From positions 1-48,470 of the forward strand of contig NZ_CANMKV010000032.1 in assembly GCF_947498635.1 (NCBI RefSeq): a stretch of 48,470 nt of DNA. The letters run 5' to 3'. Positions 1-8,640 of the stretch are shown one piece after another. Every line of letters begins with the position of its first letter. The first letter of the stretch is position 1. Source of the DNA: an uncultured Microbulbifer sp. (GTDB lineage Bacteria > Pseudomonadota > Gammaproteobacteria > Pseudomonadales > Cellvibrionaceae). Both the position numbers and the translations under genes were made by a program. The notes under the pieces were generated by a model. The model ran no database searches and was not told where the DNA came from. It saw only the letters and a list, made by a program, of their open reading frames with translations.

Positions 1-97
1 AGGAAGGTGTTAAATTACTTGAGCCCACTGGAATTTTTGGTGGGTAAACGTGTGTCACTTATGTTGGCAATCTAGGACCTACAGTTAACGTCCCGCG

Positions 98-109
98 GAG
101 GGCCGGAGC
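98..109. repeat. 12-bp repeat, copy 1 (GAGGGCCGGAGC)
   Basis: The 12-mer GAGGGCCGGAGC occurs here, at the 3' end of the first gene, and again at 2550-2561 just after the lipoprotein gene. Both copies lie at gene ends. It may be a small dispersed element or part of a termination signal; nothing else supports a function. Confidence 0.3.
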
Positions 110-110
110 T

Positions 111-524
111 TTACTGCCTGCGATTGTTAATTTTTTTGAAGTGGCCACAGTCCTTACACTTTACTCCGTGCTGATAAAAAAACAGCGGCATCCCCAAAAG
201 CAGAAAGACCAGAAACGCGGGCTTTTTCCCCTTGGTAAAGGGCTCTAGATTTGTTGAGGAGCAGCGCTCGCATTTTCTTTTTTCCCTGCCGCCTAATGCT
301 TGATCCACAAGTGCGGAACGATCCTGATTCAAGATATCTCTGGCTTCATCAACATCGGTTTCCGTAACCTGAAGCCTTACGCCACCCATAGCATCAGAAT
401 ATAGCCATTGCATATTTATTGTATGTTCATCTGCAATGAAAGCCTCTATTCCCTCAGACTCAAGTCTCACCTTCGCAATCTGCGCTTCATATGGAAATGA
501 GAATCTAGCGATGGTTACTAGCAT
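111..524 (-). CDS. DUF2007-type protein with C-terminal zinc ribbon
   Basis: A 137-residue protein. The first ~65 residues (MLVTIARFSFPYEAQIAKV onward, through RLQVTETDVDEARDIL) have the DUF2007 pattern, a small beta-alpha fold often annotated as a putative signal-transducing protein. The tail carries two CxxC pairs (CERC and CKDC) separated by a hydrophobic stretch, so a zinc ribbon interrupted by a short membrane-like helix is likely. The reading frame stays open upstream to 656, but the ATG at 524 is chosen because AAGGAG lies about five bases before it and the DUF2007 homology begins there. Molecular function is unknown; the family assignment is from recall, not a search. Confidence 0.7.
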   Translation of the reverse strand: MLVTIARFSFPYEAQIAKVRLESEGIEAFIADEHTINMQWLYSDAMGGVRLQVTETDVDEARDILNQDRSALVDQALGGREKRKCERCSSTNLEPFTKGKKPAFLVFLLLGMPLFFYQHGVKCKDCGHFKKINNRRQ

Positions 525-567
525 GCTGACTCCTTGGAACTTAACGCCCGCCGAACAGGCGAGCAAC

Positions 568-954
568 TTATTGCGAGTCCAGCGCACTACTGGCACTGAC
601 ATGAAACGGTTCCCCCATAACCTCAACCACCTCTGGAACAGGAAAGTTGTTGCCACAACAGTCTATTTCTATGTATTCAATCATCCCTGATTCTCCAGAG
701 AAAATTAGGATTTCTAACGTTTTACCTTTTTCTACAAGATTAAAGTTTGCTTCAAAAAAAACACCATACTTACCTGGAGCGGCAATCCCTTTAGTAGAAG
801 CCGGGACGAGAACCTTGAAGCTATTACATCCGCACTGACAGAACTCAGTAAACACAGCTTTATCGAGGTGATTCTTTAGCGCTTGTACATCAGGGAACTG
901 ACACCTCTCTAATATGAAGTTAATCCAATCCCGTGCCCTATGCTCGTTATTCAT
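568..954 (-). CDS. hypothetical protein
   Basis: A 128-residue protein that I do not recognise. It is soluble-looking, with a cysteine cluster near the middle (FCQCGCNSF, about residues 38-46) and another later (DCCGNNFP), which could bind metal. The ATG at 954 follows a purine-rich AGAGAG. It lies on the same strand as its neighbours and 43 bases before the DUF2007 gene, so co-transcription is possible. No signal peptide or membrane segment is evident. Confidence 0.55.
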   Translation of the reverse strand: MNNEHRARDWINFILERCQFPDVQALKNHLDKAVFTEFCQCGCNSFKVLVPASTKGIAAPGKYGVFFEANFNLVEKGKTLEILIFSGESGMIEYIEIDCCGNNFPVPEVVEVMGEPFHVSASSALDSQ

Positions 955-1022
955 TGGCTCTCTAACCTTCGTAATTGCGACTGGTTTGGAGTGCAGCGGA
1001 AAACCTGCCCGCCAACCAGCGC

Positions 1023-1373
1023 TTATATGGTGTTTGGCACTGATCCAATTTTTTTACACTCAACGATTAGGCTCTTTACGAGTTTCTTTCCATCTTGATT
1101 TAGCAATTTGTTATGTTTTTCCGGTTGGAGCAAATAAGGGGACCCTATAACATCTATCGCCAAACACTTTAATCGTACCGCTTCCAAATCTGGATTCTCG
1201 ATCTTACAGGATTCAAAATAGCCCCACGCCTCCCAATCAATTTTGTCGCCATGCCAACTCTCTAAAAATTCAATTACCTCATTGGCAGATCGACTGACAG
1301 GCTTATTGTTTTGACGTCTGAAAAGCACAATCAGAACCACAACTAAAACGCTGAGCAATAAGATGTACTTCAT
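1023..1373 (-). CDS. small single-pass membrane protein, hypothetical
   Basis: About 116 residues. A strongly hydrophobic N-terminus (MKYILLLSVLVVVLIVLF, then RRQ) forms a signal anchor with positive residues on the cytoplasmic side, followed by a ~95-residue soluble domain rich in charged residues. The frame also allows a GTG start at 1385 (four residues longer). I prefer the ATG because AGGTG lies nine bases upstream and the hydrophobic segment then starts at residue 3. The family is not recognised. Confidence 0.5.
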   Translation of the reverse strand: MKYILLLSVLVVVLIVLFRRQNNKPVSRSANEVIEFLESWHGDKIDWEAWGYFESCKIENPDLEAVRLKCLAIDVIGSPYLLQPEKHNKLLNQDGKKLVKSLIVECKKIGSVPNTI

Positions 1374-1991
1374 AGTATTTGACACCTAACATTGATATAT
1401 AGTGGTCATAATGACTACTACTTACTTCGCCACTATTTCTGATCGAAATTTACGCCAACACACCATCTTCTTCCACTAAATCAAAACCTTACAGTCACTT
1501 GGCACTAGAGAACCAACTGGGAAAGCGATTATCATGGCCACTATCCACAACTTTCGCTATCCTCGCAGCCAGCTTATTTTAAAACATTTTTTGGTAAGTT
1601 TTGGCAAATCAGGGAAATAACAATCACCGTGAGCGAAAACCACTTGGTAAGCTGCCTACTTTAAGAATGGCGATACTACTAGATGGCTTGGCTATCCCAA
1701 TACATCCCACTAATGCCCCCAACACCTGCCTCACCTCACCGGCCAAATTCGCACTGACATTCTCAGTAATCTCGAGCGGTGTTACCTCCGATTGATGCTG
1801 GTGACCCACTTTGCAATTGCCAAGTATGTCAAATATTGTTGTATTCCAGGAATTATATGTTCAATTTTCAGACTGCATTATTTTCTGAGCGCCCCGCCCA
1901 GATGCTTAAAAAAGCGGCTCAATTCCTGCACGAGCAGCCAAATATGAGATACTCCCCCTTTATAAAATCTCTATCGCAGCAGGAAAGGTAT
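1374..1991. other. intergenic stretch without a supported gene
   Basis: About 600 bases separate the minus-strand hypothetical gene from the lipoprotein gene. Overlapping open frames of about 60 codons exist on both strands (1601-1795 and 1624-1809), but neither has a ribosome binding site or a recognisable composition. Promoters for the flanking divergent genes should lie here; I could not place them confidently. Confidence 0.4.
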
Positions 1992-2543
1992 ATGACCAAG
2001 CTCGCAATCGCCCTGATAGCTATCCTTGTAGCCGGATGTAGTGCGACGACAAGCCTTACGCAGAAAAGCGTCGCAGAAGTGCGGCAGGCCGTGACGATAC
2101 AAAATGATGCAAAGAGCCCGGTTATTGAATATAGCGGACCTCCGATGCAGGCCACCACCGACGGTTCAGACCACAACCTGTACTACTACAATCTTCGAGC
2201 TGTTGAGAGCAGGGATGGTGGGAGTATTCAATACCGGTTGCATATCGATATCACTTACCGGGAAGACTGGCGTAACTATGAGTTGGCGTCATTTCGCGGC
2301 GGGCACCAGGTTGATGTAACTCAGGTCGATAAAAAAGTCCTCAACTGTGCTAGCTCAATCAACTGTATGCTTGAAGAAACAGTTGAGGTCTCCCTGCAAG
2401 AAGATCAGATAACCAGCGCGCTCGAGCGCCGCGAAAACCTCCGAGTAAAACTTAAGGCAAAATCCGGGCACCGCTCAGTGGTCGAAGTTTCCAGCTCTTA
2501 TCTGATGGGCTTTTACGCTGCGATTGTAAACCGTCAAGGCTAA
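1992..2543 (+). CDS. putative lipoprotein
   Basis: A 183-residue protein with a textbook lipoprotein signal: MTKLAIALIAILVAGCSATT, with lipobox LVAGC placing the acylated cysteine at residue 16. The remaining ~165 residues look like a soluble beta-rich periplasmic domain (alternating YYYNLRAVES, YRLHIDITY, VEVSLQ) with two cysteines close together (CASSINC) that could form a disulphide. The open frame extends upstream to 1779, but the ATG at 1992 is clearly preferred because AGGAAAGG precedes it and the lipoprotein signal starts there. The specific family is not recognised. Confidence 0.75.
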   Translation: MTKLAIALIAILVAGCSATTSLTQKSVAEVRQAVTIQNDAKSPVIEYSGPPMQATTDGSDHNLYYYNLRAVESRDGGSIQYRLHIDITYREDWRNYELASFRGGHQVDVTQVDKKVLNCASSINCMLEETVEVSLQEDQITSALERRENLRVKLKAKSGHRSVVEVSSSYLMGFYAAIVNRQG

Positions 2544-2549
2544 GGTACA

Positions 2550-2561
2550 GAGGGCCGGAGC
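2550..2561. repeat. 12-bp repeat, copy 2 (GAGGGCCGGAGC-like)
   Basis: Second occurrence of the short GC-rich word also seen at 98-109. It lies between the convergent stops of the lipoprotein gene and the epimerase gene. Confidence 0.3.
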
Positions 2562-2582
2562 GGCAGTCCCGTTTCGCGGCCT

Positions 2583-3566
2583 TTAACCATCCAGGCGGTT
2601 ATTTTCGACCGCCACCGTTTGGTATTCTAACTGGGCTTCTGCGGTCTTTGCCAAGCCTTCTTCAACAGTTACCGCTGGCTTCCAGCCCAGCAATTCCTTG
2701 GTTTTCACGATATCCACCTGTAAAGAACCACATAACCGATCGGCCACCGCCTTCTTCCCAAACAAGGAAAGCATAAAAACCAAAACAGATTTTGGCACGG
2801 GCAATAGCCGAGCGCGGCATTGTAGGGCTGTGGACAGACAAGTTAACAGCTCAGTGATCGACATATCCCTATCATCAGAAACAAGGAAGATCTGGTTTTT
2901 GGCCTTGGGATGGTCAATACAAACCGTGATCAAGTCGATCAAATTATAAACAGAAACCAAGCTGCGTCGATTTTCAATAGAGCCTAGTGGCAATGGGATA
3001 CCTTTCTGCAACCAAACCATCATGGATTGAAAGTTGGCTTTTACCCCAGGGCCATAAACCAAGGGTGGGCGGATTATCACCACTTCCAACCCCGTCTCTT
3101 CGGCAAGTGCCAGCAGCGCATCTTCAGCTTCCTTCTTGGAAACAGCATAGGGGTCTTCTGGGTGGCAATCGTCTAAAGCGGAAAACGAGCTTTGGCCCGC
3201 TGTGGACTCTCCATTCACCTTGATAGAGCTTAAGAAAATAAATCTTTTCACTCCAGACACGGCGGCCTGCTGAGCAAGCTGGAGTGTGCCATCCACGTTG
3301 ACTTTGCGGAACTCAGCCAGGGGATCGGTTGCGCTTTCCTGCATGACATGGACACGCGCTGCCGTATGGATCACCACGCTAACCCCCTCCAGGGCAGCAC
3401 TCCAGTCTGTCTGTGCATCTAATCCCTGTATCTGGAAGCCTCCCTCCACCGGCTGGCGATACACTGGTAGTACCCTATAGCCTTTATCTCTTAAGGCTGG
3501 TAATAGTGTACACCCCACAAACCCGCTGGCGCCGGTCAGTAACACACGCTCTTCCACAAAGATCAC
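2583..3566 (-). CDS. NAD-dependent epimerase/dehydratase (extended SDR)
   Basis: A 327-residue extended short-chain dehydrogenase/reductase of the sugar-nucleotide epimerase/dehydratase kind. The N-terminus holds the Rossmann dinucleotide motif TGASGFVG (residues ~10-17), followed by IHTAARVHV, the serine-containing strand FLSSIKVNGES and the catalytic YxxxK (YAVSKKEAE). Length is normal for UDP-glucose 4-epimerase-like proteins, which act on nucleotide sugars for surface polysaccharide. The true substrate cannot be read from sequence. The start is a GTG at 3566 (GTG ATC TTT); a second in-frame GTG lies three codons later and the ribosome site is weak. It stands alone, with no polysaccharide operon around it. 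Confidence 0.85.
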   Translation of the reverse strand: MIFVEERVLLTGASGFVGCTLLPALRDKGYRVLPVYRQPVEGGFQIQGLDAQTDWSAALEGVSVVIHTAARVHVMQESATDPLAEFRKVNVDGTLQLAQQAAVSGVKRFIFLSSIKVNGESTAGQSSFSALDDCHPEDPYAVSKKEAEDALLALAEETGLEVVIIRPPLVYGPGVKANFQSMMVWLQKGIPLPLGSIENRRSLVSVYNLIDLITVCIDHPKAKNQIFLVSDDRDMSITELLTCLSTALQCRARLLPVPKSVLVFMLSLFGKKAVADRLCGSLQVDIVKTKELLGWKPAVTVEEGLAKTAEAQLEYQTVAVENNRLDG

Positions 3567-3725
3567 TCATTTCAAAAAATAGTAATTGGCCGATAGTCTA
3601 CAGATGGACAGGTATCGAGTCACTGGTACTGACTGTTGCCAAACAGCGTAGGGGGTGAAGATCCACTTACTGAGCGACCAGGCTACGATTTAGACTGAGC
3701 AAGATATAGCGCAGTTTGTAGGCTT

Positions 3726-4433
3726 TTACTCTTCTCTCTTATTCTGCAGATCACAGTGCCGTCTTTGATTCCTCTCCGCATTTTTTAATCTAGCCCTGAC
3801 ATTTTCAAATGCCCGCTTATGAGGTGCAGCCGTTTCTGCATTGCCCCACTTAACCTCCCATTTCTCACGGGCTTCGAGGCAGTCCTTCGCTTGACGGTAT
3901 TGCCACTGAGCCACGGCGCAAGGTGTTAACCTCTGCGGGGCTCGGCGATCGCAAATACGGTGGTATCTTTTGCGGGCCATAGTTGCCTTAAAATCATGCT
4001 CAGTCACGGCATCAAAGTGGCGAATAGGCAGCGGCTGCGCCCTTGGTGAGGTTGAGATATCCCAGGCAATTGTCCTAAATAATACGATCCCCAGAAGTTC
4101 GCCGGAAGCATACTGGTAAGGGGTTTTACCTACTGACCATATAAAGGTTTGAGAGACCAGCTCTCTGTTTATAGCCGGAAGCCCTCCGCTAGAGGCACTG
4201 CTACCACGAGAAGTGCTATTGCTATAAGTGCCACTAGAGGAACTATAGAAAAGGAGCCCCAAAATCGAGCCGTCGCTTCGGCGCCGATCCGGGCCCATAG
4301 CCGCATCAAGGCCTCCAACAGCCCTGGAGTGAACTTCAGCAGCCGTATGAAGAGAAGTCAAAACTACAAGCAGCATCAGGCTGAACAAGCCAAATAGCAT
4401 CTCAAATCTACCGCTTCTCTGAGTAGCTCGCAT
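3726..4433 (-). CDS. hypothetical membrane-anchored protein
   Basis: About 235 residues with one hydrophobic segment near the N-terminus (MLFGLFSLMLLVVLTSL), then a low-complexity serine-rich stretch (YSSSSGTYSNSTSRGSS) and a basic, tryptophan- and arginine-rich C-terminal half with likely helices (RQAKDCLEAREKWEVKWG). No family recognised. The open frame reaches 4526; ATG at 4433 or ATG at 4400 (directly at the hydrophobic segment) are both possible and no strong ribosome site decides. The serine-rich linker after a signal anchor suggests an exported or periplasm-facing domain. Confidence 0.45.
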   Translation of the reverse strand: MRATQRSGRFEMLFGLFSLMLLVVLTSLHTAAEVHSRAVGGLDAAMGPDRRRSDGSILGLLFYSSSSGTYSNSTSRGSSASSGGLPAINRELVSQTFIWSVGKTPYQYASGELLGIVLFRTIAWDISTSPRAQPLPIRHFDAVTEHDFKATMARKRYHRICDRRAPQRLTPCAVAQWQYRQAKDCLEAREKWEVKWGNAETAAPHKRAFENVRARLKNAERNQRRHCDLQNKREE

Positions 4434-4542
4434 AGATCGGCCCTGGTGCGTTGCAATGTCGACCTTCTCAGTCAAATGCTGATAAACCGGCACACTAGTG
4501 TAGTATGCCGTACTGTAGTCTCCCACAGAGTCTCAGGGGCAG

Positions 4543-4808
4543 TTAAAGGTGCTTTTGCAGCTCTTTTTGACTTAACACCGGAGCAATCCAGATTTCCGTC
4601 CCCAGAGCAGAGAAAAATTTTTATTAAAAGTCATTACATGATACTGACGCTTCTGCTTGAGAACAAAAATAGCGGCGCGCTTGCCATCCTCAAGGTAGAA
4701 ACAGGAGGATTCCGGGTTAGCTGTGGTGATTAAATCATTAAATACCCTGGGCATCGATTTGTCGGTTATCGCATTGTTTTCACTCTTAACGGGCATCAAC
4801 ACCTTCAT
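4543..4808 (-). pseudogene. frameshifted small protein of a DUF3303-like family
   Basis: The frame starting at ATG 4808 reads MKVLMPVKSENNAI..., then PRVFNDLITTANPESS and CFYLEDGKRAAIFVL, then runs out of family-like sequence and stops at 4572. A one-base shift in the A/T homopolymer near 4615-4625 restores a convincing C-terminus, FFSALGTEIWIAPVLSQKEL, ending at TAA 4543-4545. The joined product (~88 residues) matches the layout I recall for small ferredoxin-like-fold proteins of the DUF3303 type (MKxLMPV..., xPExxYFxExDGxRxAxxV, FxxxNAExxxxPVMxxEDL). Either the gene is broken or one base was mis-called in the homopolymer. Confidence 0.6.
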
Positions 4809-4938
4809 TAATAGCCGTGTCTGATTTCCTGTCTTTACTGATTAAGGTTGTCGGATACAAACAGAATCAGTACTCGGAAAACTGAACGAAGTGAAATCAC
4901 TATTTTTCCTTTGAGAGTATATTCCCGTTAAAACTGGC

Positions 4939-7900
4939 TTAAGCCTTTATCAGGTTATTATCATCCTCCTGATCGGGTATTTTCTCTTGCCAATGAATCC
5001 ACTTCAAGTCCACCACCATGATGGTGTAGAGCACAGGCACTAACATTAAGGTTCCACAGGTTGCCAAAATTAAACCGCCTATCTGCGCAAAACACAGCGG
5101 CTGCCAAAGGGGACCACCGTGGATAGCCAGGGGCACCAAGGCACAGGTAGTGGCAGCGATGGTAATCAGGATCGGGCGCAGGCGTAAAATTCCCGCATCT
5201 AATAGGGCTTCCCGGAACGGATCTCCAGCCGCATGTCGAACTTCAATGAAATCAAACAGAACAATAATATGGCTCACTATCACCCCCACCAAGCTAACAA
5301 TCCCTAAAAAGGCCATAAAACCAAAAGGCTGCCCGGTAACAAAAAGAGCCGTCAATGCTCCGACCATTCCGAGTGGTACTGTGGCAAACACCACCAATGG
5401 TTTTAACAGGTTGCTGAACTGAAACACCAGGGCCAGAAAAATAGCGCCGGAAGAAACACCAAGAATCATTAACAGTTGCGAGAAACCGTGTTTTGAATTC
5501 GCTGCATCACCAGAGGCTTGTAACTGGTAGCCACTGGGTAAGGTCTTTTGCAGGGCCTCCAGTTCATTTTTTATATCCCCCATAATATCTGAGGAAATAT
5601 ATCCACTATAAGGATAGGCAAATACGGTAATGGTTCGAAATTTCTCCAACCGCCGTATTCTTTCTGTCCTAAAGTCTATCCTCGTAGTGGCCACCTGCTC
5701 TAATGGAACCCTTACTTCACTATCGGAGGCAAACACATACAGATTATTAATATCCTCCAATTGCCCTCGCTGATCCAGTCGCAAGCGGGCCACTATTGGT
5801 ATTTCCTTATCGCCCTGGCGCAAGGTGGCTACCTCAGTACCGTTAATGCCTGTTGAAGAAGACAGCGCGATATCTGCATTAGTAACTCCAGACATGACTG
5901 CTCGATCCTCAAGAACATTCATGTATAGGGTTAAGCTTTCACCGCCCCAATTCTCACGTACAGTGCGCGCATACGGGGACGTCTGTACGATATGTTTTAC
6001 CTTTTGCGCAATCTGGCGCAGGATGGCGATATCCTTCATTTCCTCTTCGGAACCGGTCGTGACACGCCCAGATACACGAATTTCAAAGGGGTAATCTACC
6101 GGTGTAGTCTGCAATTGACGCACATCCAGGTCGGCGCCAGGGATATTTTTACTGAGGGCCTGCTGAATAATTGGCACCAATTCCGGTGTCAGATTCTTGT
6201 TACTAAGCCGAATAATAATCTGGCCATAGTTGGCCTGCTGGGGGCGGGGATTCACGGTATACCAAAATCGTGGAGCTCCCCCACCCACCGTAGTACTGAG
6301 TGCTTGCAGGATTGACTCTCCCGAGTTATCGCCATTTTCTTTTTGATATTTTTCAATCGCCTGCCGAATCACCTGCTCTGCCAGCTTGGTAACACTATCA
6401 GTGGCATCAATACTCGCATCATTTTGCAACCACACATCCACATAGGAAAGATACTGTATATCATCAGGGAAGAAGGCATTCTTTAGCAGAGCTTTTAGTG
6501 TAAATCCGCCTGCTATCACAACCACAAAAGCTAAAAGTACAAATTTTCGATGATCTATCGCCCAGCTCGCTGTCCGATAGTAATACCCAGTAAGACCATG
6601 TTTCCGCCTTTCCTCCAAACTTGCTTCGCTGCGTTTTGGGGGACGTAAAATGAGATTACCGATGAAAGGGAGAAAGGTCATGGATACGATACGTGAAGCA
6701 ATCAGCGCGCAGGCCATAACCACCGGCAAGCTGTGCAGGAAGTCACCTTGATTACCGGTTAATAGCAAGAACGGTAGATAGGCCACTACATTGGTGAGCG
6801 TTGCGAAGAAAATAGCCTTGGCGAGCAAGGTTGGTCCGAGCCAGGCGGCAATAAACGAGGGTTTGCCCGCAGCCATCTGCCGCTTAATTGCATCCCCTGC
6901 CACAACCGGGTCATCCACCAAAAGCCCCAGAGCAATAATGAGTGCGGCGATAGAAACCTGCTGAATATCCACACCCAAGAACTGAATAAAACCAAAGGTC
7001 ATCGCCAGGGTTATCGGGATAGAGATCATTAACAGAACGGCAGAGCGCCAATCTGAAAACCCTATAAAGGCAACAATTACTACAAGAATAATGGCTTCAA
7101 TCAGCGCCTCAATAAAAAGTCCGACACTTTCCCTTACTTGCCGGGGCTGATCTGAAACCCGCTCAATAATTAAATCTGGTGGTAAGTCAGCATGGACCTG
7201 CTCCAGTAGTTGAGTGAGTACTTTGCCCAGCTTACCGATCTGCTCCCCATCGCGCATTTGTACTGATAAATTAATACTGCGATGGCGATGCCATGTGCCA
7301 TCCTTGGATCGGTTGACATAATAATTCAGCAGCTCTGGCGGCGACTCATAACCCATCGATACATCCAACACCCCACGCAAATAAACTGGTGTGCCCTCTT
7401 TACTAAGATTGATAGGCACATCACCGATTTCCTCATAGTTGCTAAAGTCCCCACTGGGAAATATTGCAACATCCATATCCTCCACCGTCAGGGTACCGCC
7501 GGGGATTGTTGTATTACGCGCGTTTAATATTGGGGCGATCATATCCGGGCGTAGGCCATATGAGGCGAGCCGCTCCTGGGAGTAGATCAAATCGACTTGC
7601 TGCTGTAAAACCCCGGAGCGCAGTACCCGTTTAACCTGGGGAAGTGTGCGAATATTTGCAGCGATCAAATCGGTAAAATCATCCAACTGCCGATAACTAT
7701 ATTTTGCTCCTGCTACTGCCGCCAATCGCTCGCGAGTTTCAGTAATATCCCGCACGATAAATGGCTTCCAGGCATCGGGAAAGAACTTCTGTGCGCTGAG
7801 TCGGTCATTGAGAAAGCGCCTTTCTGCGAACATCAGCTCTTCATCCGTTTTATCCGAGGTAAAATCCACGCCAATGTAGCCGGGACCGGTCAGCACTTTA

Positions 7901-8622
7901 GGCGCGATGCCATAACCCTCCTCCTCAATCCAGTGGGAAAACACACGAAAAGCCGCCATCGCATTTGCACCATGCACTGCCAGTGGCAGCGCCACCATAA
8001 TGCTCACACGCTGCTCCAGCCCCTGGCGTTTATATTCGGCACGCACCTCGGTTATTGCCTCACGAATATTCTCCGCTCTGAGACTTATTTCGGTAGCGTC
8101 TGCCCGTGGGCTGGCCACCGCTAAAAGTACGGCGGCCGTATCGCCAAACTCAGTATTAAATTGTGTGGGTTCTGTACCTGTTGGTAACTGGCCCTGGGCA
8201 TCAATCAACTTTAAATTGATGTCATTGAATGCCTTGGTAACATCTGTGTGGGGTGCTAGCTGGGTTTGTACAATGGATACACCATCGAGCGTGAGGGACT
8301 TTATAGCGAAAGAGCGGGCATCTGGCTGGTATAGGTATTCGCTCTGGGCAATTGCATCCTCTATCTGGCGTGTTACCAGTTCCTCTACCTTAATAGCGCT
8401 CTGTCCAGGCCATTTGGTGGTCGCCGTTGCTATACGTACGGGAATATTCGGATCTTTACTCTTGGGCATCGCAAGGTAGGAGATAAGTCCCCAAAACATG
8501 ACGCCCACCAGTAATGCCCAAGAAATAGAGGGATTATCGACAAAAAAACGGGCGGTATTGAAGCGGTGTTCACTCTCCGCCTCCAAAATTTCCTCTCTGG
8601 TTTTTTCATCCTTATCCACCAT
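4939..8622 (-). CDS. RND efflux transporter permease (AcrB/HAE1-like), unusually long
   Basis: The inner-membrane proton-drug antiporter of a tripartite efflux pump, 1227 residues against ~1030-1050 for AcrB. It starts with a cytoplasmic tail and TM1 (about 33-50, ending SYLAMPKSKDPNI), has TM blocks in both halves, and keeps the paired aspartates of the proton relay in TM4 (ALGLLVDDPVVAGDAI, about 567-568). The late TM block reads FGFMAFLGIVSLVGVIVSH. The extra length sits mainly in the first porter region: between GDTAAVLLAVAS (~160-171) and YSYRQLDDFTDLIAANI (~308-324) there are about 130 residues where AcrB-type proteins have very few. AAGGGA precedes the ATG. It is the third gene of the operon, 18 bases after the adaptor gene. 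Substrate unknown. Confidence 0.93.
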   Translation of the reverse strand: MVDKDEKTREEILEAESEHRFNTARFFVDNPSISWALLVGVMFWGLISYLAMPKSKDPNIPVRIATATTKWPGQSAIKVEELVTRQIEDAIAQSEYLYQPDARSFAIKSLTLDGVSIVQTQLAPHTDVTKAFNDINLKLIDAQGQLPTGTEPTQFNTEFGDTAAVLLAVASPRADATEISLRAENIREAITEVRAEYKRQGLEQRVSIMVALPLAVHGANAMAAFRVFSHWIEEEGYGIAPKVLTGPGYIGVDFTSDKTDEELMFAERRFLNDRLSAQKFFPDAWKPFIVRDITETRERLAAVAGAKYSYRQLDDFTDLIAANIRTLPQVKRVLRSGVLQQQVDLIYSQERLASYGLRPDMIAPILNARNTTIPGGTLTVEDMDVAIFPSGDFSNYEEIGDVPINLSKEGTPVYLRGVLDVSMGYESPPELLNYYVNRSKDGTWHRHRSINLSVQMRDGEQIGKLGKVLTQLLEQVHADLPPDLIIERVSDQPRQVRESVGLFIEALIEAIILVVIVAFIGFSDWRSAVLLMISIPITLAMTFGFIQFLGVDIQQVSIAALIIALGLLVDDPVVAGDAIKRQMAAGKPSFIAAWLGPTLLAKAIFFATLTNVVAYLPFLLLTGNQGDFLHSLPVVMACALIASRIVSMTFLPFIGNLILRPPKRSEASLEERRKHGLTGYYYRTASWAIDHRKFVLLAFVVVIAGGFTLKALLKNAFFPDDIQYLSYVDVWLQNDASIDATDSVTKLAEQVIRQAIEKYQKENGDNSGESILQALSTTVGGGAPRFWYTVNPRPQQANYGQIIIRLSNKNLTPELVPIIQQALSKNIPGADLDVRQLQTTPVDYPFEIRVSGRVTTGSEEEMKDIAILRQIAQKVKHIVQTSPYARTVRENWGGESLTLYMNVLEDRAVMSGVTNADIALSSSTGINGTEVATLRQGDKEIPIVARLRLDQRGQLEDINNLYVFASDSEVRVPLEQVATTRIDFRTERIRRLEKFRTITVFAYPYSGYISSDIMGDIKNELEALQKTLPSGYQLQASGDAANSKHGFSQLLMILGVSSGAIFLALVFQFSNLLKPLVVFATVPLGMVGALTALFVTGQPFGFMAFLGIVSLVGVIVSHIIVLFDFIEVRHAAGDPFREALLDAGILRLRPILITIAATTCALVPLAIHGGPLWQPLCFAQIGGLILATCGTLMLVPVLYTIMVVDLKWIHWQEKIPDQEDDNNLIKA

Positions 8623-8640
8623 CGATATTCCCTTGGGACA

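Noticed and set aside
1601..1809. Overlapping ~60-codon frames on both strands
   Set aside because: No ribosome binding sites, no recognisable motifs, and mutual overlap.
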